From NCBI GenBank assembly GCA_913048575.1, contig CAJWWJ010000005.1, forward strand, positions 1 to 33,063: a stretch of 33,063 bases of DNA, read 5' to 3'. Position 1 is the first letter of the stretch, and each line of letters begins with the position of its first letter. This document shows positions 27,212-33,063 of this stretch, one piece after another. The notes under the pieces were generated by a model that made no database searches, was not told where the DNA came from, and worked only from the letters and a program-made list of their open reading frames with translations. The position numbers and the translations under genes are program-made. This stretch comes from an uncultured Halieaceae bacterium. Lineage in GTDB: Bacteria; Pseudomonadota; Gammaproteobacteria; Pseudomonadales; Halieaceae.

Positions 27212-28630
27212 ATGGCGACTCGCTTTCCACTCATTATCTTAATGGCGCTGCTCTGTAGCTGCCAAGACACGTCGGATCTCGCACCCATAGCGCCAGGGGG
27301 TGAGCTCATTATGCTGACACGTAATACGCCAACCACTTACTATTTTGAGGGTGACAACGAAGCCGGCCTCGACTACGAACTGGCGCGGGCCTTTGCCGAG
27401 CAACACGGTATGACGCTGCGGGTAAAGGTAGCGTTCAGCCTACCCGAATTGTTTGCCATGCTAGCTCGGGGCGAGGGACACTTTGCCGCTGCCGGCCTCA
27501 CTCAGAGTGCTCAACGCGATAAACAATTTCAGGCCTCTTTACCCTATCTACGACAGCAGGCACTCGTGGCATATAAATCAGGAAAGTTACGTCCTCGATC
27601 GCTGCCACAGTTGGTTGACCGTGATTTAGTCGTGGTCGCGGGGAGTGCTCATACCGAACTCTTAGAGGGCCTTCAGGTCGAGTTACCTCAGTTGTCATGG
27701 CGAGAAATACACGCCGTTGATTCGCTGGAGTTGATGCAACTGATTACTGAAGAAAAAGCGGAGCTAGCCGTCGTAAATTCCCTGACGTTAAGTGTTGAAC
27801 AGCGCCTCTTTCCCAGAATGGTGGCGGGGTTGGAGGTCGGCGAGCCTGCACCGGTAGTCTGGTATTTGCCTGACTCTGCTGAAGACACAACATCACTGGA
27901 TCTGATCAACCAATTTATTCAGCAGGCCCACCAAAACGGAGACCTCGCAAAACTAAAAAGACAGTACTTTGGGCGCTACGAACATGCATCGCGCGTTGGT
28001 TCGCTGACTTTTCAGCGGAAAATAGCCACCGACCTACCTCTCTGGCAACCGCTGATCCAAACGGTGGCACTGGAGTACCAAATGGACTGGCAACTGCTGG
28101 CCGCCATGGCTTATCAAGAATCTCATTGGAATCCCAAAGCACGATCTCCCACAGGTGTGAGAGGCATGATGATGCTCACTCGCAGTACTGCCGACGAGTT
28201 GGGTGTTGAGGACCGGACGAACGCACAGCAGAGCCTTCGCGGCGGCGCTCGATTTTTTAAAAACCTGCTCAGACGACTCCCCGCAGATATAGAGGAACCC
28301 GACCGGACGTCAATGGCATTAGCCGCCTATAACATTGGCATGGGTCATTTAGAGGACGCCAGAATCATAACGCAGCAGGCTAGCGGTGACCCGCATTTTT
28401 GGCCGGATGTGAGAGCTCAGCTGCCCCAACTGCAGCATCCCGAGTTTTTTCCCCTGACTAAATTTGGCTTCGCCGAAGGGCCGCAAGCGGTGACTTATGT
28501 TGACAATATTCGTCATTACGAAGGGATGTTGAAACTACAGGCACTGCCAGAGAGTCGCATCGCACCGCCAATAGAAGTGGACACACTGCTGCCCGAATCG
28601 CTGCGCTCCATCACACTGCCCGTGCTTTGA
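27212..28630 (+). CDS. mltF: Membrane-bound lytic transglycosylase MltF
   Basis: MltF cuts peptidoglycan glycan strands to give 1,6-anhydro ends and sits on the inner face of the outer membrane. The 472-residue product has a short lipoprotein signal ending in LLCSC (cysteine 17). A periplasmic solute-binding-like domain follows (about residues 30-260), then the lytic transglycosylase domain with catalytic glutamate 303 in AYQESHWNP, the GVRGMMMLTRSTA block and AAYNIGMGH. The track start is 30 codons upstream; the ATG at 27212 gives a normal lipoprotein signal. A GTG at 27176 is possible. The purL-mltF-tadA order is also known in Pseudomonas. Confidence 0.93.
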   Translation: MATRFPLIILMALLCSCQDTSDLAPIAPGGELIMLTRNTPTTYYFEGDNEAGLDYELARAFAEQHGMTLRVKVAFSLPELFAMLARGEGHFAAAGLTQSAQRDKQFQASLPYLRQQALVAYKSGKLRPRSLPQLVDRDLVVVAGSAHTELLEGLQVELPQLSWREIHAVDSLELMQLITEEKAELAVVNSLTLSVEQRLFPRMVAGLEVGEPAPVVWYLPDSAEDTTSLDLINQFIQQAHQNGDLAKLKRQYFGRYEHASRVGSLTFQRKIATDLPLWQPLIQTVALEYQMDWQLLAAMAYQESHWNPKARSPTGVRGMMMLTRSTADELGVEDRTNAQQSLRGGARFFKNLLRRLPADIEEPDRTSMALAAYNIGMGHLEDARIITQQASGDPHFWPDVRAQLPQLQHPEFFPLTKFGFAEGPQAVTYVDNIRHYEGMLKLQALPESRIAPPIEVDTLLPESLRSITLPVL

Positions 28631-28638
28631 GCGCTCAA
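28627..28638. other. 12-bp palindrome at the mltF stop
   Basis: TTGAGCGCTCAA is an exact palindrome covering the mltF stop codon, in the 16-bp gap before the convergent tadA. It has no loop and no T-tract, so it is not a typical terminator. It may be chance. Confidence 0.3.
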
Positions 28639-28646
28639 GTGGCTGA

Positions 28647-29105
28647 CTACCGCCGCGCCTTGAAAAAGGCTCGTAATATCGCCGCCGCCTCTGTCTCCTC
28701 CAATCCTTCCCGCCACTGCACCCGATGATTCAACAGCGGATTATCGAGCGTCTGAGCCGCACTAATCACTGCTCCAGAGCGCGGCTCACGCGTGCCGAAG
28801 ATCAGCGTTTGAACCCGCGCGTGAATCAAGGCACCACAACACATCGTGCAGGGCTCCAAGCTGACATACAGCGTGGTACCCGGCAACCGGTAGTTGCCCT
28901 CTCTGACTGCCGCGTCGCGCAACACCCTGATCTCTGCGTGCGCCGTTGGATCATGGAGCTCAATTTGCGCATTACCGCTATTGGCGAGCACGCGGTGATC
29001 ACGGGTCAATACCGCGCCTACGGGCACCTCGCCGCGAGTCGCCGCACGGCGTGCCTCGTCTAGCGCCAAGGTCATACATTGCCGATCCCACTCGCTGAAG
29101 CTCAC
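28647..29105 (-). CDS. tadA: tRNA-specific adenosine deaminase
   Basis: TadA converts A34 of tRNA-Arg(ACG) to inosine so that it can read several codons, and is essential in most bacteria. The 152-residue protein has the zinc-dependent deaminase motifs HAE (H56, E58) and PCTMCCGA (C86, C89), with MTLALDEARRAATRGEVPVGAV at the N-terminus, as in the family. Its start overlaps the preceding DNA glycosylase stop by 4 nt. It is convergent with mltF, 16 bp apart. Confidence 0.95.
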   Translation of the reverse strand: MSFSEWDRQCMTLALDEARRAATRGEVPVGAVLTRDHRVLANSGNAQIELHDPTAHAEIRVLRDAAVREGNYRLPGTTLYVSLEPCTMCCGALIHARVQTLIFGTREPRSGAVISAAQTLDNPLLNHRVQWREGLEETEAAAILRAFFKARR

Positions 29106-29752
29106 AGCGGCGCCTCACTGTAAAAGTGCCAACACAACAATGCTAGAGCGCTACGGTGGGGCGAGAACACGGCACCGCGCGCAATGACTTTTTTCTCATC
29201 GGGTCGGTCTGGCCACGCCATGATACGGCCAAACCCCACTCGGACAGCCAGATCACCGCTAGGCCAAACATCGGGACGTCCCAGCGCAAACATCATGTAC
29301 ATATGCGCTGACCAACGGCCCAACCCTTTTACCCCAGTAATGGCCGACTCAACCTCAGCATCGCTCAAACGAGGCAGCTCCTTAAGGGGCAGGGCATTGG
29401 AAGTCACTGCCTCCGACAACGCTTGTAAATACGCTATTTTTTGCCGCGATAATCCGGCCTCTCGCAACACTTCTGGGGAGAGTGATTGCACCGAAGACGG
29501 CGTCAGCTCTGCGCCTGCCGCGGCCTCAACACGCGTGGTGATGGTCGCTGCAGCTTTAGTCGAGAGCTGCTGCCCGATAATGATGCGAGCCAGCGACCCG
29601 AATGAGTGATCGCGCCGTCGCGGTGCCGGGTAACCCACCTGACTCAGCGCGCCTTGTATTGGCGCGTGATCCTGTGACAGTTGGTCTAAGGCACGCCTGA
29701 TGTGGCTATCCGTTAATGCGAAGCGTGTCGTCATCGCTGAGCTAACGTCCAT
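29102..29752 (-). CDS. DNA-3-methyladenine glycosylase (AlkA/HhH-GPD family)
   Basis: A base-excision repair glycosylase of the helix-hairpin-helix superfamily that removes alkylated purines. The 216-residue protein has FGSLARIIIGQQLSTKAA, then the HhH-GPD motif ITGVKGLGRWSAHMYMMFAL and the catalytic aspartate in WPSGDLAVRVGFGR. The short length means it lacks the N-terminal domain of E. coli AlkA and resembles the compact 3-methyladenine glycosylase II type. The ATG at 29752 directly follows the NnrU-family stop. A second ATG at 29734 is possible, and neither has a strong Shine-Dalgarno. It overlaps tadA by 4 nt. Confidence 0.9.
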   Translation of the reverse strand: MDVSSAMTTRFALTDSHIRRALDQLSQDHAPIQGALSQVGYPAPRRRDHSFGSLARIIIGQQLSTKAAATITTRVEAAAGAELTPSSVQSLSPEVLREAGLSRQKIAYLQALSEAVTSNALPLKELPRLSDAEVESAITGVKGLGRWSAHMYMMFALGRPDVWPSGDLAVRVGFGRIMAWPDRPDEKKVIARGAVFSPHRSALALLCWHFYSEAPL

Positions 29753-30301
29753 TCAGCCATGAACGGGGTATCCGAGCCAACCGTGAACGTAGCCAACCAG
29801 CCCATAAATGACGATAGCGGCACTCAAGGCACCCACCTCGGGCGCCCATGCGATCGGGCTTTGCTCCCGCACCGGCGGTTCTTCTTGCCGATTAATCAGT
29901 ATCACGGCCAGCACCGCCCAGATCAGTAGACCACCAAAGAGCGTCAGTGATGCAAGGTCCCCATTGACTAACAAATGCGCGACAGCCCAAAGCTTGATCG
30001 CGGTCAATTGCGGATGCCGGATGAAACGGCTGATGCGCGCACCGATAATTGAAGCCGCGATAATGTAAAAGCTGACTAGCACCAGCAGATTGTTGATGCC
30101 AACCAGGGTACTCTGCCGCGCCCACCATATGGGTCCTTCAGCCGGCTGATAACCGAGGATCATCAGGACGACCGACAGGACAATCGATACAGCTACCAGC
30201 GGTCTGCCAGCACTGCCCAATCGAGACCGCCATCCCGGTGCCACTCGCTTCATTAAATGGGCGAGACTCCATAGCAAGACGCCTGATCCCAACAATCCCA
30301 T
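29753..30301 (-). CDS. NnrU-family integral membrane protein
   Basis: A 182-residue membrane protein with about five hydrophobic segments. The hallmark of the NnrU family is the block RFIRHPQLTAIKLWAVAHLLVNGDLASLTLFGGLLIWA. NnrU was named from denitrification gene clusters, but its role there is not well defined. The same fold contains plant zeta-carotene isomerase (Z-ISO), a heme protein of carotenoid synthesis. No denitrification genes are nearby, so the name should not be read as function. GGGAG lies about 9 nt before the ATG. It heads a tight minus-strand group with the DNA glycosylase and tadA. Confidence 0.85.
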   Translation of the reverse strand: MGLLGSGVLLWSLAHLMKRVAPGWRSRLGSAGRPLVAVSIVLSVVLMILGYQPAEGPIWWARQSTLVGINNLLVLVSFYIIAASIIGARISRFIRHPQLTAIKLWAVAHLLVNGDLASLTLFGGLLIWAVLAVILINRQEEPPVREQSPIAWAPEVGALSAAIVIYGLVGYVHGWLGYPVHG

Positions 30302-30356
30302 GATTACCGCTCCCAGTCCTGTTAGTCACCGGCGTCCGCGCCCATACCCCCTAGCA

Positions 30357-31130
30357 CTATTTTTTTGCTGCTCGCTTGCGCAGTGCCGCCAGGCGCTCAC
30401 CCATCTGACTGTAGTCGACGGTTTTAGCGAAGACATTACCTCGCTCGCCCTCTAGCATTAGCGCATCACCCAAGTTTTGTTTTGCACCATCATTCATAAG
30501 CGCCTTCAAAGCGATCACGGCGTTGGCATCGCCGTCGGCAACTTGGGCTGCACTGGCCAGCGTCTCGTCCATTAAGTTTTCTGGGGTGCAAACGCGATTC
30601 ACCAAACCCCAGGCCTCAGCACGATGCGCATCAATAAAATTACCCGCTAAACTCATTTCACGGGCACGGTTGATGCCGATGATTCGAGTCAATTTTTGAG
30701 ACAGGCCCCATCCCGGTAAAATACCCACCCGCGCATGCGTATCGGCAAAACGAGCCTCGGTGCTGGCAAACAAGTAGTCACACGCCAGTGCCAATTCAAA
30801 TCCACCCGTGACCGCTGCGCCGTTGATCGCGCCTATAATCGGTTGAGGACACTGCTCTAATGCGACAACAATAGGTGAGGCTGGGCCCAGCCCCATCCCT
30901 GTTGAGAGCATTTCCGGCTCATCCGATAAAGCCTTTAAATCGACGCCGGCGCAAAAACTGCGGCCCGCCCCAGTGAGGACAATAGCGCGCACCGTCGTCG
31001 AACTGGCAAGCTCAGTAAAGGTGGCCGTAATCGCCTCAGAAAGGGCTCGATTCAGCGCATTATTAGCCTCAGGACGGTTCAGGGTGACCAGTGCGACGCC
31101 CGACCGCTCTTCTACCGTTACAACAGACAT
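30357..31130 (-). CDS. Enoyl-CoA hydratase/isomerase (crotonase) family protein
   Basis: A 257-residue crotonase-fold protein acting on acyl-CoA thioesters. The oxyanion-hole segments FCAGVDLKAL and GAAVTGGFELA are present. Aligned by eye to rat mitochondrial enoyl-CoA hydratase, the first catalytic glutamate is kept (E112 in GGFELALACDY). The second (E164 of rat) is replaced by histidine 132 in ADTHARVGILPGWG. So hydration by the classical two-glutamate mechanism is doubtful, and isomerase, hydrolase or another activity is possible. The start at 31130 is favoured over the track's ATG four codons upstream because GGAG lies 6 nt before it. No partner beta-oxidation genes are adjacent. Confidence 0.9.
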   Translation of the reverse strand: MSVVTVEERSGVALVTLNRPEANNALNRALSEAITATFTELASSTTVRAIVLTGAGRSFCAGVDLKALSDEPEMLSTGMGLGPASPIVVALEQCPQPIIGAINGAAVTGGFELALACDYLFASTEARFADTHARVGILPGWGLSQKLTRIIGINRAREMSLAGNFIDAHRAEAWGLVNRVCTPENLMDETLASAAQVADGDANAVIALKALMNDGAKQNLGDALMLEGERGNVFAKTVDYSQMGERLAALRKRAAKK

Positions 31131-31260
31131 ACTGCTCTCCATGGCGACTCATTGGTCTGCGCGCTTAATAACCCTCTCGGCACAAAAATCAGATACCGTG
31201 CAGCGAGAATAGCGTCATTCACCGAGTAGGCTCATTTAACCAAAGTGCCGACGGCCAAAC

Positions 31261-32328
31261 TCACCAGGCGGGTTGCATACAAACTTGTTCGGGCATGACA
31301 TTGGGCTGAGTCGGCAATAAATATAATCGGGCAAAGGTCAGCCCAAACAGGGCGCCCAAGCCCAGCCGCTTCGCCTTAGCCGCGATACCAGGTTTTTCTT
31401 CCAGCGCGTCGCGAGCCATTTGCAATTCTCGCATTCGCTCGAGCCCAGCGCGGAAACGCGGGTCATCGGTATTCAGTGTCAGTGGGAAAACCTGTCGTGA
31501 AATCTCGGTCGTGATGTCAAAAACTTGATAGTCAAATTCTGTGACATCCATACCAAAGGCCTCATAGAGCTTCGGTCGAGCATGATCTCTGACATACATC
31601 GTCGAGTACACCGCGACCAAAAAGAAACGAATCCAAAGCTTGTTCATGCCTCGCAATAACTTTGGATCCGATCTCATAATGAGGGCGAACGCCTCACCGT
31701 GAGAAAACTCGTCATTGCACCATTCCAGAAACCATTTAAAGATCGGATGGAAGCGCTGTTCTGGATGCCGCTCAAGATGCCGGAAGATGGTGATATAACG
31801 CGCATAGCCAATTTTTTCGGACAAATAGGTGGCGTAGTAAATAAACTTAGGCTTAAAAAAGGTGTACTCCTTCTCGCGCTTCAACACGCCCAAATCGACC
31901 GCCACACCCAGTTTGTTTAACGCTTTATTAATGAAACCCGCATGGCGAGACTCGTCTCTCGCCATGTAGCGCATCAATTTAGCAATATCGGGGTTACTCA
32001 CATTTTTTTCAATTTCTTGGTAGAGCACGCAACCGGAGTATTCAGCCGTAATCGACGATACCAAAAAATCCAGAAATTCCTCTTTGAGTGCTGGATCCGC
32101 TTCTAAAATCGCCGGATCGTACTCATAGTTTTGCTTGAAGTGGCCTCGATTCGTATCGAGTTCGAAAGCGCGCATCATCTGATCCCATTCTGCTCGAACC
32201 GGCGTGACATCGATGTGCTCCATCGCCGGATAGTCCGTGCAGTAAAATCGAGGTGCTAACGCCCTGCCTTCCAAGGCTTGCTGGGTCGTTAGATTGACCG
32301 CAGCGTCATCGTTGATTAACTCACTCAT
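31261..32328 (-). CDS. acsF: Aerobic Mg-protoporphyrin IX monomethyl ester (oxidative) cyclase
   Basis: AcsF is the oxygen-dependent diiron cyclase that closes the fifth ring of bacteriochlorophyll, forming protochlorophyllide. The 355-residue protein shows the diiron ligands: AEYSGCVLYQEIEKN, ARDESRHAGFINKAL (E125, H128) and CNDEFSHGEAFALIMRS (E207, H210). The early RGHFKQNYEYDP segment is also typical of AcsF. The track includes 16 extra residues; the ATG at 32328 follows a clear GGGGG Shine-Dalgarno. The family requires O2, so this is a mark of aerobic phototrophy. No other photosynthesis gene is in the window. The downstream neighbour is a crotonase gene, not puhE or hemA, and the upstream divergent neighbour is a BLUF photoreceptor. 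Confidence 0.95.
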   Translation of the reverse strand: MSELINDDAAVNLTTQQALEGRALAPRFYCTDYPAMEHIDVTPVRAEWDQMMRAFELDTNRGHFKQNYEYDPAILEADPALKEEFLDFLVSSITAEYSGCVLYQEIEKNVSNPDIAKLMRYMARDESRHAGFINKALNKLGVAVDLGVLKREKEYTFFKPKFIYYATYLSEKIGYARYITIFRHLERHPEQRFHPIFKWFLEWCNDEFSHGEAFALIMRSDPKLLRGMNKLWIRFFLVAVYSTMYVRDHARPKLYEAFGMDVTEFDYQVFDITTEISRQVFPLTLNTDDPRFRAGLERMRELQMARDALEEKPGIAAKAKRLGLGALFGLTFARLYLLPTQPNVMPEQVCMQPAW

Positions 32329-32391
32329 CGTATTTCCCCCATCTGTCTTTAACGCCCTCTGCGCGTTATTTAACAAGTTCCCGCAGCAAAG

Positions 32392-32421
32392 TGTCTAACT
32401 TTTTTACCACATATATGTCAA
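32392..32421 (-). promoter_or_regulatory. Candidate promoter of acsF
   Basis: On the minus strand a perfect TTGACA (-35, 32416-32421) is 18 nt from TAGACA (-10, 32392-32397, 3 of 6). Transcription would begin about 55 nt before the acsF ATG. The poor -10 and long spacer suggest a regulated promoter. The -35 lies within the left arm of the PpsR-like site. Confidence 0.5.
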
Positions 32422-32433
32422 TTTTATTTGACT
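32416..32433. promoter_or_regulatory. PpsR/CrtJ-like operator between acsF and the BLUF gene
   Basis: TGTCAATTTTATTTGACT fits the PpsR/CrtJ consensus TGT-N12-ACA in its extended form TGTC-N10-GACA, with one mismatch in the last base. PpsR sites in photosynthesis promoters commonly overlap the -35 box. Here the left arm contains the acsF -35 (TTGACA, minus) and the right arm contains TTGACT, a possible -35 for the BLUF gene (plus). A second TGT...ACA pair at 32392-32411 has a 14-nt spacer and is a weaker candidate. No ppsR gene is in the window. Confidence 0.55.
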
Positions 32434-32467
32434 ATTGGCCCGGTAGCAAGCAATCTGCGCGAAAGGA

Positions 32468-32494
32468 GTCACCGCGTTGCGGCGACCTAACGCG
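32468..32494 (+). other. Alternative hairpins in the BLUF gene leader
   Basis: GTCACCGC-GTT-GCGGCGAC (32468-32486, one A-C mismatch) and CGCGTT-N10-AACGCG (32473-32494) are mutually exclusive stems just before the BLUF start. A strong AAAGGAG (32462-32468) lies upstream of both and is not spaced for the BLUF ATG. Alternative folding is visible; a regulatory role is inference. Confidence 0.35.
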
Positions 32495-32511
32495 TCACCA
32501 GCAGGGGCACC

Positions 32512-32997
32512 ATGTCAAATAATATGGCCCAAGAAGACTCCCACACAGAGTATAGCGGCTCGGAAGCACCTGAAAATGCTGTCTTCCATCTGTGCTACGT
32601 CAGCACAGAAACCGAACACTTCACTCAGGAAGATCTCGTTGCGCTGCTGGGCGTCGCACGTACCGCCAATACCGAGCACGACGTGACGGGTTTACTCCTC
32701 TATCGAGAAGGCTCTTTTTACCAACTGCTCGAGGGTAAACAGACAGCGGTAAACCATATTTTTGAAGTGATCAAACAAGATCCTCGACACAAAGATGTGC
32801 GCATCTTGTTCAGCGGCGAAACGGAAACCAGAGAATTCTCAGACTGGCGAATGGGGTTTTTGAATCTAGATGGCGTGAACCCGGAAGCGCTTGCAGGCTT
32901 TTCAAATTTTCTAGAGGTGGACGCACACCCGCAGGAATTTCTCGAAGAGTTAAGCCGTGGAAAGCGCCTCGCGCTGATGTTCAGGACGATGCTTTAG
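32512..32997 (+). CDS. Short BLUF-domain blue-light photoreceptor
   Basis: BLUF domains bind FAD and respond to blue light by rearranging hydrogen bonds around the flavin. The 161-residue protein has the domain at about residues 24-118 with every photocycle residue present: Y29 (LCYVS), N53 (ARTANTEHDVTG), Q71 (FYQLLEG), W112 and M114 (SDWRMGF). Each is exactly 8 higher than its counterpart in AppA (Y21, N45, Q63, W104, M106). A short C-terminal tail of about 45 residues follows, with no output enzyme domain. It is therefore a stand-alone sensor that probably works by protein-protein contact. AGGGG lies 4 nt before the ATG. It is divergent from acsF, sharing the 183-bp regulatory gap with the PpsR-like site. 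Confidence 0.95.
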   Translation: MSNNMAQEDSHTEYSGSEAPENAVFHLCYVSTETEHFTQEDLVALLGVARTANTEHDVTGLLLYREGSFYQLLEGKQTAVNHIFEVIKQDPRHKDVRILFSGETETREFSDWRMGFLNLDGVNPEALAGFSNFLEVDAHPQEFLEELSRGKRLALMFRTML

Positions 32998-33063
32998 CCC
33001 GAGACCGGAACTGCGGCCGCCAGACGCCCAGCGCGACATTAGCGGTCGCAACCAAACCAATCA
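32981..33063 (-). CDS. Possible C-terminal end of a minus-strand gene (partial)
   Basis: A frame open from the window edge to a TGA at 32981 encodes 26 residues: a hydrophobic stretch (IGLVATANVALGVW) and a basic end (RPQFRSRAKASS). This resembles the last membrane helix and cytoplasmic tail of a membrane protein. It would overlap the BLUF 3' end by 17 nt, convergently. It is too short to identify or to be sure it is coding. Confidence 0.3.
   Translation of the reverse strand, partial: IGLVATANVALGVWRPQFRSRAKASS

Noticed and set aside
32392-32411. Second TGT...ACA pair next to the PpsR-like site
   Set aside because: The spacer is 14 nt rather than 12, so it does not fit the consensus; mentioned only as a weak candidate in the operator entry.
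32477-32686. 68-codon TTG-start ORF with a strong Shine-Dalgarno
   Set aside because: It lies out of frame inside the well-supported BLUF gene and its product has no recognisable features. The Shine-Dalgarno is reported as a finding but the ORF is not called as a gene.
1-33063. CRISPR arrays, insertion sequences, integrases, toxin-antitoxin or defence genes
   Set aside because: None seen. The window is dense conserved core genome and base composition and gene style look even throughout.

Overview
The window looks like a chromosomal segment of a marine aerobic gammaproteobacterium, most plausibly of the OM60/NOR5 (Halieaceae) type. Two things point there. The housekeeping gene order follows the Pseudomonas-like arrangement suhB / trmJ-iscRSUA-hscBA-fdx-ndk-rlmN-pilW-ispG-hisS-yfgM-bamB-der. 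The right end carries acsF, the oxygen-dependent cyclase of bacteriochlorophyll synthesis, which fits an aerobic anoxygenic phototroph. Taxonomy is inferred from gene content only; no search was run. Coding density is very high and no stretch over 300 bp lacks a gene (the largest gap is about 227 bp, between aceA and purE). I saw no tRNA, rRNA, insertion sequence, phage gene or CRISPR array.

Layout from left to right. (1) 1-1276, minus: an HxlR-type regulator followed 2 nt later by a class II aldolase/adducin gene cut by the window edge. (2) 1360-4780: a Pseudomonas-type long isocitrate lyase (aceA, minus), divergent from purE-purK (plus). (3) 4879-13091, minus: ndk-rlmN-pilW-ispG-hisS-yfgM-bamB-der, covering nucleotide balance, translation accuracy, pilus assembly, isoprenoid synthesis and outer-membrane assembly, with rodZ missing from its usual place. 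(4) 13193-19243, minus: the ISC iron-sulfur operon iscR-iscS-iscU-iscA-hscB-hscA-fdx, headed by trmJ, with a convincing type 1 IscR operator before iscR. (5) 19437-20234, plus: suhB. (6) 20276-23094, minus: secD-secF without yajC, preceded by a perfect 15-bp tandem repeat. (7) 23206-27078, minus: purL, divergent from the lytic transglycosylase gene mltF (27212-28630, plus). (8) 28647-31130, minus: a crotonase-family gene, then NnrU-family membrane protein, DNA-3-methyladenine glycosylase and tadA. (9) 31261-32997: acsF (minus) divergent from a short BLUF blue-light photoreceptor (plus), followed by the tail of another minus-strand gene.

Most of the window is conserved core genome. The part most worth attention is the acsF/BLUF intergenic region. 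A PpsR/CrtJ-like site (TGTC-N10-GACT) overlaps candidate -35 boxes of both divergent genes, and the BLUF protein keeps all the flavin-photocycle residues in the same spacing as AppA. This suggests joint redox/light control of a pigment-synthesis gene and a blue-light sensor. Secondary points are the IscR operator, the missing rodZ, yajC, cysE and iscX relative to the usual neighbourhoods, and an overlapping leader reading frame in front of secD.
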